The position numbers and the translations under genes are program-made. Below, in pieces: positions 1 to 8,643 of a stretch of 64,000 nt of DNA (position 1 is the first letter of the stretch; each line of letters starts with the position of its first letter). Origin of the DNA: Stigmatella aurantiaca DW4/3-1 (GTDB lineage Bacteria > Myxococcota > Myxococcia > Myxococcales > Myxococcaceae). The notes beneath the pieces were generated by a model. That model had not been told where the DNA came from, did not search any database, and was given only the letters and a program-made list of their open reading frames with translations. The stretch is from positions 4,978,893 to 5,042,892 of the forward strand of contig NC_014623.1 in the NCBI RefSeq assembly GCF_000165485.1, read 5' to 3'.

Positions 1-1066
1 AGCCATCGAGCACCAGCCCCGCGGTGGGCCCCAAGGGGCCGAGCTGCCGTTCCAGCAGCTCCAGGCTCAGGGCATCGGGCAACCAGCCCGCGGGGCGCCG
101 CTGCGCTCCCGTCGTGGCGCCAAAGGCGGCGTCTTGCAAGGCGGCCCGCTTGCGCCGGAATTGTTGGATACGTGCGCCCAGCTCGCTGGAGCGAGCCAGC
201 TCGGTGCGAACACAGTGTCCGAAGTCGATGCCGGTGTAGCCCAGCGCCTGGGAGACCTGACGGAGCTGGGTGCTCTTGCCCGCGCCAGGAGGCCCCAGAA
301 GGACAACGCACCGGTGCGCTCCGGGGCTTCGGCCAAAGAGGGTGGCACTGCCTGACGGAGGCGTCCGCGTATAGAAGACATCCGTGCGAATCACGTACTT
401 GGGCCGCGGGTCCGGAATGGGCGCGAGCCCGGAGTGGCGAGGGTTCAGCGGTCCGAAGTGATGGAACACCAGCGCTGTTCCTGCTGTCGGCCGGATGCGA
501 ACCTCCCGGGCATCTTCATCTCCCGGGAGCATGTGGTCTCGCGTCTGTCCCCCGGGGAAGAAAACGGTCTCTCCCTCACCGAAGTCATCGTTGAGGTAGA
601 GGATGATGCTCAGCAGGGATCGGCAGTCCCGGCCGAGCGCGTAGCCGGTATCGAAGTGGGGGAAGAACTGCTCACCCGCCGCATAGCGGTTCATCCTCCA
701 GCGCTCGTTCAGCAGACGGCTTCCTGCCGCCAGCCGCCATTGCCCCACGCTGCTCACGTCGATGGCTTCGAGGTGTGGGCGCATGCGCTGCGTCAACGTC
801 TCGCTCAGCCCCGCATGGGCCTCATAGAGCAGCCGGGTATTGGTGCGGATGGGCGGTCCGGCGCGCCGGCTCTTCTTCGGGGCATAGCCGAGCGCCTCGG
901 AGGCCGCGATGAGCTGCTCACACTCTCCACGGGAGAGAACGGGGGCCAGCAGATAGGCCCCCGGTACGCCCTCGACGGGTTGGAGGGAGCGGGCGCTGTG
1001 TGGCAGGGGGGGCTCGAAGTCGACGGGGCACGTCGTGCTCGTGCGCAACAGAGAGGTTGCGGCCAT
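1..1066 (-). CDS. Fe(II)/2OG oxygenase fused to adenylate-kinase-like domain (3' end outside window)
   Basis: The frame is open from ATG 1066 to the left edge (355 codons seen), so the C-terminus is missing. Residues about 30-225 form a prolyl-4-hydroxylase-type double-stranded beta-helix: HFD at 137-139 gives the first two iron ligands, His211 in NPRHSG the third, and Arg in KYVIRTDVFY about ten residues later would bind 2-oxoglutarate. A second domain follows at once, with a perfect P-loop GPPGAGKST (258-266), then GIDFGHCVRTEL and the sequence LVLDG at the edge, which match the NMP-binding and LDGFPR regions of adenylate kinases. The substrate of either half is unknown. I see no stop or restart between the domains. 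A weak GGA lies about nine bases before the start. Confidence 0.8.
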   Translation of the reverse strand, partial: MAATSLLRTSTTCPVDFEPPLPHSARSLQPVEGVPGAYLLAPVLSRGECEQLIAASEALGYAPKKSRRAGPPIRTNTRLLYEAHAGLSETLTQRMRPHLEAIDVSSVGQWRLAAGSRLLNERWRMNRYAAGEQFFPHFDTGYALGRDCRSLLSIILYLNDDFGEGETVFFPGGQTRDHMLPGDEDAREVRIRPTAGTALVFHHFGPLNPRHSGLAPIPDPRPKYVIRTDVFYTRTPPSGSATLFGRSPGAHRCVVLLGPPGAGKSTQLRQVSQALGYTGIDFGHCVRTELARSSELGARIQQFRRKRAALQDAAFGATTGAQRRPAGWLPDALSLELLERQLGPLGPTAGLVLDG

Positions 1067-1131
1067 GCCGTCAGATCCTACCAGGGCCGGGGGAAACCCC
1101 CACGGATTCCCAATTCACAAGAATCGAGAAA

Positions 1132-4011
1132 TCATCGAGAGGGGGGCCTGGCGCGCGTGAGCATGAACGTGCGTGTCTGTGTTCCGCGGCGGATGGAGAG
1201 CGTTGCCTGGCTTCCCGGCGGGCCCAGCTCGCGTTGGCGCGCTTCACCTGAGGTGAGCACCGTGGCCCCATCAATGGCGGTGACCACGTCGCCGATCTGG
1301 AGGCCTCCGGGGTCCACGCCCACGGTGATCCAACGGATGATGACGTCCTTGCCGCTCATCCCGAAGGTCAGGCCCAGGCGTCCGGGTTCCACTTGGGGTG
1401 AATCCAGGTGCCAGTCGCCGAGATCCAGCACCTTCCCGGAGAGGATGGTCAGCTGCTTGTCGGTGATGCCGTGCTGCCGCTCCCAGGCGGTGGCCCGGTG
1501 CGCGCCGGGGGCGATGTCCTCGAGCCGGAATCGGCCGTCCGGACCTGTGGTGGGAGAGACGAGGCCGTCCACTTCGACGAAGGCCTGCGGGATGGGCTCG
1601 CCGGATTTCAGGTCAAGCAGGCGGCCTTGGATGCCACCTCCGGCCTCCACGACGATGTCGACATGGGCCTCCGAGCCCGAGAGGGTGGCCGTCTCGGCCT
1701 TTCCGGCCCTGCCATCCGGCAGCGTGGCCGTGACGGAGATGCGGCCTGGGGCGATGTCCTCCACCTGGAACCGGTCTCCGGCGAACTCGAACTGCTGCTG
1801 GCTGAAGTAGTCCTCTCCGGTCCGCACCGCCGCCACGACGAGTTGGAAGCCATTGACGGCGCGGCCGCCTCCCGAGCGGACGGTGCCCGTCAAGCGGGCG
1901 CCCGGGGAGAGCTGGAGGGTGGCACGGGTGCTCGAGGAAGGCACCCGGGGGAGATCCCCGCTGCGGCCTCCGTTGGCTGCCCAGAGGTGCAACCAGTCGG
2001 CGCCCAGGGAGTCGACCATCACGGTGACCTGTCCGGACGCATCGGTCAGGTCTTCGAGAAGGATGTTCGACTGTCCCGCCTCGCTTCCCATGACGGTGGC
2101 GCGCACGCTGGGGGCGCCGTTGGGCTCGAGGACGGTGACCGTGATGGGCTTCGTTCCTTCGCCCACCTCCAAGTCGACGCGCTGGAGCTGGCCTGCCTCC
2201 AGGGTGACGAGCTTCTCCTGGGCGTTCCCGGAGCGGACATCCACCAACCACGCACTGAGCTGATAGCGGCCTGCTCCAGCGCGAATCGAAAACGTTCCGT
2301 CCGCGGTAGCGGGCACCTCGAGCCCTTCGGAGCGGGGGGCTTCGACCCGTTTCGCATAGACGGTGACCGGCCGGGTGGGGAGGCGTCCCCCCGTGAGCCG
2401 GACGGTCCCCTCCAGGGTGCCCTCATCCGGGAGTTGAATCTGGACTCGCGAGGTCTTGCCAGCTTCGACCTTGACGGGAACACGTGTGGCCGCATCACTG
2501 CCAGGACGGCGGGCGGAGACGTAGACGTCTCCCGGGGGAACCTCTTCGAGCGAGAAGTGGCCTGTCTCGCCGGTCACCGTGGCGTTCACGCCTTCCAGGG
2601 GACCCCACTTCCGTTGAGGGCTGACGTGGACGCCCGCGATGGGTTGTTTCGAGCCGTCGGTCACCGTGCCCTCGATACGGCCGTTGGCGATCAGCTCGGC
2701 GATCAGCTCGAAGCGCTGTCCTTCGAGCAAGGTGATCCCCGTGCGGTGCAGTGCCTTGAAGCCCTGGGCCCGAACCTGCACGTCGTATGCGCCTGGGGCC
2801 AGGTTGCCCACCTCGAAGCGCCCCTCGGGGTCGGACGCAGCACGGCCAAGCTCACCGTGATCGCCGCTGGGAATGACGGAGATCGTCGCGTGGGCGATGG
2901 GAACGCCCAAGTCTTTCTGGCGCACCACGCCCGCGATCGCCGTGGAGGCTCCCAGCCGGATGCGGATGTTCTGGAGAGTCATTCCCGCGCCAACGACGAT
3001 CTTGCCGTGAGCGGAGCCGGTCTTGCCGCCGTGGTGGGCCGTGACTTGGTAGGACCCGGGAGGAACGTCGAGGGAGAATCCGCCGCCGCCGCCTGTCTCG
3101 GTGAAGATCGCCTCGTCCGCACCGAAGGCGCTCACATGGGCCTGCGCCGCGGGGCGTCCATCCGGTAGCTCGACGAAGCCTTCGATAAAAGCCGAGGCCT
3201 CCATTTCGACCGTGATTCCGGAGGACGGAACGTGCACGCGCGACAGCCGCTTGGGGGCATGGCCTGGTGCCTTGGCTTCGAGTTGGTACTCGCCCGGAGC
3301 CAGCCCGTCGAAGCGGAAGCCCCCGCGTTCGTTGCTGGAGGTGAAGGAGCGCTCCTCCGGGGGGGCCGAAGCGCGCTCATCCAGGGAGAGCCCGCGAGGG
3401 GTGAGAAGGAGCTCCGCGAGAGGTACCGGGTGCCGGGAAGCTCTGTTCACGACAGCGCCTTCCAACGCCGCCCCAGCGGCGAGCGTGAGCCGGACCGAGG
3501 TGAGGGCCTCTCCCTGGGGCTTGAGGACGTCGGCCCTTGCCGTGGCGAAGTTCCCGGCTCGCACCGAGACCAGGTACCTGCCAGGCCGTGCGGGGAGGAC
3601 CGCCACGCCTTCCGCGTTGGTCACCTCCGTCCCCGCCAGGCGCCACAGGGGGAGCCCGGAAGAGCGTTCATGGGGGACGCGGAGGTACAAGGAGACGTGG
3701 GCATTCGCCTGGGGGCCCGTGGAGGTGACGGCCTCGACGCGGAGCGTCCCTTCCTCCGCGCGCATGGGATCGGAGACGGGCGGTGTTTCACCTTCGGAGG
3801 GGAGACCCGGCCGGGGGTCCTGGGGTTTCAGACCCTCCGGCGTACCAGGGCGGGACCGGGCCTTGGGAGCATTCGGCGGGGAGCCCTGCTGTGCCGTGAG
3901 GGCAGCCGCCGGAGAGGGGGCCGCGGAATGGCTCGAGAGGAGATGCCATGCCCAGCCAGCCACCAGCAGGAGCCCTGCGGTTCCCACCCCGGCGAACGCC
4001 TTTCGATTCAT
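1132..4011 (-). CDS. Membrane-anchored carboxypeptidase-regulatory-repeat protein with C-terminal PDZ domain
   Basis: 959 residues from ATG 4011, chosen because AGGAGG lies six bases upstream; an in-frame ATG 57 bases earlier has no such site. The N-terminus is a single hydrophobic anchor (AGVGTAGLLLVAGWAWHLL). Nearly all the rest is a tandem array of about ten beta-sandwich repeats of the carboxypeptidase-regulatory/CnaB type, each with motifs like DGRFEVGNLAPGAYDVQV or GTFSIRAGAGRYQLS. The last 85 residues are a PDZ domain (LGLTFGMSGKDVIIR through GDVVTAIDG). This architecture is common in myxobacterial surface proteins; a role in envelope protein-protein contact is inference. No peptidase catalytic domain is present. 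Confidence 0.8.
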   Translation of the reverse strand: MNRKAFAGVGTAGLLLVAGWAWHLLSSHSAAPSPAAALTAQQGSPPNAPKARSRPGTPEGLKPQDPRPGLPSEGETPPVSDPMRAEEGTLRVEAVTSTGPQANAHVSLYLRVPHERSSGLPLWRLAGTEVTNAEGVAVLPARPGRYLVSVRAGNFATARADVLKPQGEALTSVRLTLAAGAALEGAVVNRASRHPVPLAELLLTPRGLSLDERASAPPEERSFTSSNERGGFRFDGLAPGEYQLEAKAPGHAPKRLSRVHVPSSGITVEMEASAFIEGFVELPDGRPAAQAHVSAFGADEAIFTETGGGGGFSLDVPPGSYQVTAHHGGKTGSAHGKIVVGAGMTLQNIRIRLGASTAIAGVVRQKDLGVPIAHATISVIPSGDHGELGRAASDPEGRFEVGNLAPGAYDVQVRAQGFKALHRTGITLLEGQRFELIAELIANGRIEGTVTDGSKQPIAGVHVSPQRKWGPLEGVNATVTGETGHFSLEEVPPGDVYVSARRPGSDAATRVPVKVEAGKTSRVQIQLPDEGTLEGTVRLTGGRLPTRPVTVYAKRVEAPRSEGLEVPATADGTFSIRAGAGRYQLSAWLVDVRSGNAQEKLVTLEAGQLQRVDLEVGEGTKPITVTVLEPNGAPSVRATVMGSEAGQSNILLEDLTDASGQVTVMVDSLGADWLHLWAANGGRSGDLPRVPSSSTRATLQLSPGARLTGTVRSGGGRAVNGFQLVVAAVRTGEDYFSQQQFEFAGDRFQVEDIAPGRISVTATLPDGRAGKAETATLSGSEAHVDIVVEAGGGIQGRLLDLKSGEPIPQAFVEVDGLVSPTTGPDGRFRLEDIAPGAHRATAWERQHGITDKQLTILSGKVLDLGDWHLDSPQVEPGRLGLTFGMSGKDVIIRWITVGVDPGGLQIGDVVTAIDGATVLTSGEARQRELGPPGSQATLSIRRGTQTRTFMLTRARPPSR

Positions 4012-4201
4012 TTCTTCCCTCCTGTGCCGGGCAGGCCCATCGCCCGGGCCACCCGCGAGGTTTCGCAAAAGAAGCGGGTGTGGAAAAATGCAGACGCGCT
4101 TTTTTGCAAGAGTGCGAGCTGCATGATGGCACGAGTGTGCTTCTTCTGATGACCGTGGAGGAGGGGTACTGGACGGGCTGTTGCTCAGGAGGAGCCGACC
4201 G

Positions 4202-4765
4202 GTGGATGAGCCGAAGGGAGGTCCCCAGGGCAGAAAAGCGGGAGCGCGAAAGCAGCCCCGGAAGGTGTCTCCGCGCTATCTCGAGAATGCCGCGCTGCAC
4301 TACCTCAAGCGGTATGCGGCCACGGTGGGCCAGCTCAAGCGCGTGCTCCTGCGCAAAGTGGACCAATCGTTGCGGTTCCACGGAGGAGATCGCGCTGAGG
4401 CGCTCGGTTGGGTGGATGCGCTCGCGGAGAAGCTCATCCGCAACGGGCTCATCAACGATCAGGCCTATGCCGAAACGAAAGCCCACGCGTTGCGCGCCTC
4501 GGGCCGCAGTGCCCGGGTGATTGCCCAGAAGCTGCGAATGAAGGGCGTCGCCGAGGATGTCGTCGCCGACAAGCTGGCCCAGGCGACAGCAGAGGTCTCC
4601 GAAGAGTCTGCCGCACGCATCTGGGCGCGGAAGAAGCGTCTAGGGCCTTTCCGGCGTGATCCACTCTCCCGGAAGGCCCACCGGGAGCGAGACCTCGCCG
4701 CGCTGGCGAGGGCAGGCTTCTCGTTTTCAACGGCGAAGAAGATCATCGACGGTGAGCCCGAGTAG
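4202..4765 (+). CDS. recX: Regulatory protein RecX
   Basis: 187 residues from GTG 4202, chosen for the AGGAGG nine bases upstream (4187-4192); a TTG at 4181 lies before that site and is less likely. RecX binds RecA filaments and limits recombination. The three-helix repeats typical of the family are visible: YLENAALHYLKRYAATVGQLKRVL, then WVDALAEKLIRNGLINDQAYAETKAHALRASGRSARVIAQKLRMKGV, and a C-terminal DLAALARAGFSFSTAKKII. No recA is adjacent. The gene is convergent with the thioredoxin gene. Confidence 0.85.
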   Translation: MDEPKGGPQGRKAGARKQPRKVSPRYLENAALHYLKRYAATVGQLKRVLLRKVDQSLRFHGGDRAEALGWVDALAEKLIRNGLINDQAYAETKAHALRASGRSARVIAQKLRMKGVAEDVVADKLAQATAEVSEESAARIWARKKRLGPFRRDPLSRKAHRERDLAALARAGFSFSTAKKIIDGEPE

Positions 4766-4783
4766 CCCGCCCGGGGGTGGGCT
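4764..4783. terminator. Hairpin between convergent recX and thioredoxin genes
   Basis: AGCCCGCC (4764-4771) pairs with GGTGGGCT (4776-4783), with one G-T pair and loop CGGG. It sits in the 33-base gap between two convergent stops and has no T tract, so bidirectional termination is an inference. Confidence 0.4.
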
Positions 4784-4798
4784 CGCGGTGTCAGGCCA

Positions 4799-5125
4799 TC
4801 AGAGCCAGGGGCGCAGCGCCTCGTCGAGCTTCGCTTTTTGCACCGCACCGGTGATCTGCTTCACCACCTTGCCTTCCTTGAAGAGGAGCAGGGTGGGGAG
4901 CGAGCGGATGCCGTACATCCGGGCCGTCTCCTGGTGGGCGTCAACGTCCAGCGTCGTGACCTTCAACCGGCCGTGATGCTCGGTGGCCAGCGCTTCCATG
5001 ATGGGCGTGAGGAAGCGGCAGGGAGGACACCATGCGGCGGTGAAATCCATCAGCACGGGTTGTTGCGACTCGAGGACTTCCCGCTGGAACTCCGCATCCC
5101 CTACCTCGATGACTTCTCCTGCCAT
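4799..5125 (-). CDS. trxA: Thioredoxin with WCPPC active site
   Basis: 108 residues, the full length of a one-domain cytosolic thioredoxin with no signal peptide. The fold markers are PVLMDFTAAWCPPCRFLTP, the cis-proline segment SLPTLLLFKEGK, and the C-terminal helix. The redox motif is WCPPC where the usual thioredoxin has WCGPC; the second residue is expected to alter redox potential and partner choice. GGAGG lies eight bases before ATG 5125. The upstream neighbour on the same strand is a LysR regulator; the two need not be linked. Confidence 0.88.
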   Translation of the reverse strand: MAGEVIEVGDAEFQREVLESQQPVLMDFTAAWCPPCRFLTPIMEALATEHHGRLKVTTLDVDAHQETARMYGIRSLPTLLLFKEGKVVKQITGAVQKAKLDEALRPWL

Positions 5126-5198
5126 AGGTCGTTTCCTCCGGTTTCTTCAGGAGGATGTACGGGCTGCCGTGTCCTGGGGCGAGCCTCCCTCGAACAAC

Positions 5199-6128
5199 TC
5201 ATTGTTCCGTGAAGAGCCCTTCTGCCTCCCAGGGGAGGACAGCACTGCTCTCGGAGAGCAGCTCGAGGAAGGCACGCACCTTGAGGGCGAGCTGGGGACG
5301 GCTGGGGTAGACGGCGAGGATCGGAATCCCCGGCGGCGTTTCTGCTTCCAGGAGAGGAACGAGCAGTCCCGCCCGGACGTCGTCCGCGACAAGGGAGGAG
5401 GGAAGCCGGACCACCCCCAGCCCCGCGCGGGCCGCGCTCTGTCCCGCGCGCACGCTGGGGACCCGGATCCGGCCTTCCACGGGGAGGGTCCTCGCGCTTG
5501 GACCTTCTCCGAAGAACCACACTTCATCAGTCCCTGGCTCCGCCAGGAGGACGCAGTCGTGCCCCTGGAGGTCCTCGGGGACGCGAGGGGTGCCGCGGTG
5601 CCGAAGGTAGGCCGGGCTGGCATAGCACCCGGTGTGCAAGCGCCCCAGACGGCGCATCACCAGGCTGGAGTCCACGAGGGGCCCTGTGCGCAGGGCCAGA
5701 TCATACTCCTCCGCGATGAGGTCCACGTGGGCCGGGGCGAGGGAGACTTCCACGCGCATCCGCGGCTGACGCAAGAGGAACTCGGCGATGAGCGGGGTGA
5801 GCAACTCGCCGAGCAACGAGAGGGTGGCGATGCGCAGCGTGCCCTGAGGCGTCCCCCGCGACTCGATCAGGGCTTTGTTCACCTCCCGGGCTTCAGCGAC
5901 GAGGCGCGCGCAGTGCGCGTGATACTCGCGCCCTGCCTCCGTGAGCCTCAGCCGGCGTGTGTTGCGCTCCAGCAGGCGCGCCCCCAGCCGCGCCTCGAGA
6001 GAGGCGAGCCGTCGGCTCACCGTCGATTTGCGCAAGCCCAGCCGCTCTGCGGCGGCCGTGATTCCTCCTGTCGCCACCACCTCGACGAGGAGGAGCATGT
6101 CATCCAGAAGGGGAGGGCTCGGGGGCAC
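5199..6128 (-). CDS. LysR-family transcriptional regulator
   Basis: 309 residues, usual LysR length. Residues 8-67 are the winged helix-turn-helix (ITAAAERLGLRKSTVSRRLASLE, then LLERNTRRLRLTEAG). The rest is the periplasmic-binding-protein-like effector domain. The sequence resembles the subgroup often found beside oxidoreductases, but no divergent target gene is visible: the flanking genes on both sides run in the same direction. The start is GTG 6128 with only a weak AAGG upstream; an in-frame ATG lies ten codons inside. Confidence 0.85.
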   Translation of the reverse strand: MPPSPPLLDDMLLLVEVVATGGITAAAERLGLRKSTVSRRLASLEARLGARLLERNTRRLRLTEAGREYHAHCARLVAEAREVNKALIESRGTPQGTLRIATLSLLGELLTPLIAEFLLRQPRMRVEVSLAPAHVDLIAEEYDLALRTGPLVDSSLVMRRLGRLHTGCYASPAYLRHRGTPRVPEDLQGHDCVLLAEPGTDEVWFFGEGPSARTLPVEGRIRVPSVRAGQSAARAGLGVVRLPSSLVADDVRAGLLVPLLEAETPPGIPILAVYPSRPQLALKVRAFLELLSESSAVLPWEAEGLFTEQ

Positions 6129-6218
6129 GGCCGAACCTTAATTCACCTGGAGCGGGATGCGCGTCACGTCGCCCCTTTGCTGAATGTAGGGGGCCCGGGA
6201 GGAGGTGCGAGCGTGAGG

Positions 6219-7907
6219 TCAGCGCCCGCGTTCCGCGGAGGCGCCCCGGAGGGCCTGGGCCTGGCTGACGAGCTTCACGAACTCGGTGCGCTCGGCCTTG
6301 CCCTCGGTGGCACCTTCCGCGAGCGTGCGCGCCGTGGCGAGGTTCCATCCCTGGGCGGCCGGGCTGGCGCGCAGGATGTCCGCGGCGGACGCCACGGCGA
6401 GCGCGAAGCGGAAGTCCGTGGAGGCCTCGGCCACCGTGGCGCGCAGCAGGCTCTTCGAGAAGGGGAAGCTCTGCTCGGCGGCCTCGGTCCCCTGGGGGGC
6501 CTTGGCCCGGATGCGCACCGTCGCGAGGTTCGTCGCCTCGCCCGTCAGCTCCACTTCGTAGAGGGCAGTGACGTTGTGGCCCGCGCCGATCTCCCCCGCG
6601 TCCACCTTGTCATTGCGGAAGTCACGGTCCGCCACGTCCCGGTTCTCGTAGCCCACCAGGCGGTAGCGGCGGACGGCTTCCGGATTGAACTCGACCTGGA
6701 TCTTCACGTCCTTGGCGATGACCTCGAGCGTGCCCGTGAGCTGCGCCTCGAAGACCTTCTTGGCTTCCTGATAGCTGTCCACGTAGAAGCAGTTGCCGTT
6801 GCCCTTGTCCGCGAGCCGCTCCATCAAATCATCCCGGTAGTTGCCCATGCCGAAGCCGATGGTGGACAGGGTGACGCCCTCGGCGACGTACTTTTCGATG
6901 CCGCTGAGCATCGACTCGGCGGACAGGTTGGGGCCGATGTTGGCGTCTCCATCCGTGAGGACGATGACGCGGGAGATGGCGTTGCCAGAGGCCTTCTTGA
7001 CCGCGTGGCGGTAGGCCAACTCCATGCCCGAGCCCATGGCCGTGCCACCGCCAGACTGGAGCAGGTCGATGGCCGTGTGGATGCGCTGCACCTCGGTGGC
7101 GGGCGTGGGCGGCAGGACATCCTGGGTGGAGCCCGCGTAGGTGACGATGGCCACCGTGTCGTTCTCGTTGAGGTTCCTCACGGCCACCTTCATGGCCTCC
7201 TTGGCCAGGGGCAGCTTGTCCTGCGAATGCATGGAGCCGCTGGTGTCCACCAGGAAGACCAGGTGGGCGGGCTTGCGCTGCGAACGCGAAACCACCTTGC
7301 CCTGAACACCCACACGCAGGAAATGGCGGCTGGGATCGAAGGGAGAGGGGGCACCTTCCAGGTGGACGGTGAAGGCGCCTTTGTCTGGAGGCGCATACTG
7401 GTACTTGAAGTAGTTGACGAACTCTTCGACGCGGACGGCCTCGGGCGGGGGCAGGCTGCCCTGGTTCAGATAGCGGCGCGCGAGGGTGTACGACGCGGTG
7501 TCCACATCGACCGCGAAGGTGGAGAGGGCATCCTCCCGCGCGGCGGTGAAGGCATGGGGCTGGTGCGCTTCAAAGGTGTTGCCCTGCTGGGGGCGGGTTT
7601 CCTCCAGGGGGGCGAGCAGGTTCGCGTGGGTGGGACCGGCGGAGCGTTTGCCCTCATCCATTTTCCGCTTTGCGGCGGGCGCAGGGGCGGCGGGAGGGGG
7701 CGGCGGGGGGGTGAACTGGGAGACCTCTGCCTCTGCTTTGCCGCTAAGCGCCGCGGAAGGGCTCTGCGGTTGTGCCCTGGACGTTGCCTCGTCATGGGCA
7801 GCGGTTTCCATGGAGGGAGCCTTTGCGGACATGCACGAAGACATGAGGCTCAGGCCGAGGAAGGCACTTCCCCAGAGGGGCAGGCGATACTGGGTGGTCG
7901 GTGACAT
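6219..7907 (-). CDS. VWA-domain lipoprotein (YfbK-like)
   Basis: 562 residues from ATG 7907, chosen because the signal peptide (LPLWGSAFLGLSLMSSC) starts right after it and GGAG lies upstream. The Cys in LMSSC is a likely lipidation site. A Pro/Ala-rich linker is followed by a conserved N-terminal VWA-associated region (STFAVDVDTASYTLARRYL), a von Willebrand A domain with MIDAS motif DTSGS, and the DUF3520-like C-terminus (FEAQLTGTLEVIAKDVKIQV). Such proteins sit in the envelope of many proteobacteria; the function is not established. Confidence 0.82.
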   Translation of the reverse strand: MSPTTQYRLPLWGSAFLGLSLMSSCMSAKAPSMETAAHDEATSRAQPQSPSAALSGKAEAEVSQFTPPPPPPAAPAPAAKRKMDEGKRSAGPTHANLLAPLEETRPQQGNTFEAHQPHAFTAAREDALSTFAVDVDTASYTLARRYLNQGSLPPPEAVRVEEFVNYFKYQYAPPDKGAFTVHLEGAPSPFDPSRHFLRVGVQGKVVSRSQRKPAHLVFLVDTSGSMHSQDKLPLAKEAMKVAVRNLNENDTVAIVTYAGSTQDVLPPTPATEVQRIHTAIDLLQSGGGTAMGSGMELAYRHAVKKASGNAISRVIVLTDGDANIGPNLSAESMLSGIEKYVAEGVTLSTIGFGMGNYRDDLMERLADKGNGNCFYVDSYQEAKKVFEAQLTGTLEVIAKDVKIQVEFNPEAVRRYRLVGYENRDVADRDFRNDKVDAGEIGAGHNVTALYEVELTGEATNLATVRIRAKAPQGTEAAEQSFPFSKSLLRATVAEASTDFRFALAVASAADILRASPAAQGWNLATARTLAEGATEGKAERTEFVKLVSQAQALRGASAERGR

Positions 7908-7994
7908 GGGGGCTCCGCGTTCGGTTCGAGAGGACGCCCCTGGAACGCACGGACATTTCATCCGGTTTAACCGCCGCATCCCACGCTGCGGGTT

Positions 7995-8525
7995 TCAGGG
8001 AGAACAGGTGAGTCCTGGCTCCGGGGCATCCACGTCCTGAAGCTGAAGCAGGCACCGGAGGGCGGCAGGGTCCGCGCTGTCCGTCAGGTACATCCGGCGC
8101 CACAGGAGGGCCGCCACGCGCTTGGGCAGCCCTTGGGTGGGGGCAACCAGGGCCCGCAGGACCCCGTTGCTCCCCGTGCGCGCTGTTTTTTGGGCCTCCA
8201 CGAGCTTCGCCACCTCCTCGGGGCATCCTTCCGGGCAGTCATAGAGGAAGACGGCGTGACCGTGCTCCAGGTTGTGCAGCCAGATGCAGGGGGGCTGCTC
8301 ACTGTCGAAAACCCTGCAGGACAGCGTCGTGCCGCAATGGGGGCCCGCGGTGGGCGGGTTCGTCCCATTTCCGCAAGCGATGCTCGAGCAGGAGACGTGC
8401 GGAGCGGTCACCGCCGGGGCCAGGGTGAACTCGAAGTCTTCGCACCCCTCCGGGGGCGAGTCCGTGTCACCACAGGCCACGAGTGTGAAAACCAGGAAAG
8501 GAAGGGCGAAAGGCAGTCGGCTCAT
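7995..8525 (-). CDS. DUF3105-type lipoprotein
   Basis: 176 residues with signal peptide and lipobox (FLVFTLVAC). The two family hallmarks are present: NPPTAGPHCG and WLHNLEHGHAVFLYDCP. Six or more Cys residues (CSSIACGNG, CRVF, PPC, DCPEGC) suggest an oxidised, secreted domain. DUF3105 has no known biochemical role that I can state. The gene is divergent from the M2 peptidase gene, sharing about 118 bases of upstream DNA. Confidence 0.75.
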   Translation of the reverse strand: MSRLPFALPFLVFTLVACGDTDSPPEGCEDFEFTLAPAVTAPHVSCSSIACGNGTNPPTAGPHCGTTLSCRVFDSEQPPCIWLHNLEHGHAVFLYDCPEGCPEEVAKLVEAQKTARTGSNGVLRALVAPTQGLPKRVAALLWRRMYLTDSADPAALRCLLQLQDVDAPEPGLTCSP

Positions 8526-8643
8526 CGGCCCCCCTCATACATCAGGAACGCGCTCTTTTCGCATTGCGTCAGCAATCCCGGGACAGCGAGGGGGTGATGT
8601 TTCGGGATGCCTTCGGCGGGTCGTTCCTCTAGCTTCGCGGCCC

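Noticed and set aside
4983-7904. Very long open frame on the plus strand across thioredoxin, LysR and VWA genes
   Set aside because: It is antisense to three recognisable proteins; high GC removes stop codons from the opposite strand. The same applies to long antisense frames at 1408-3168, 10691-12706, 13711-15492, 21126-23600 and under the NRPS.
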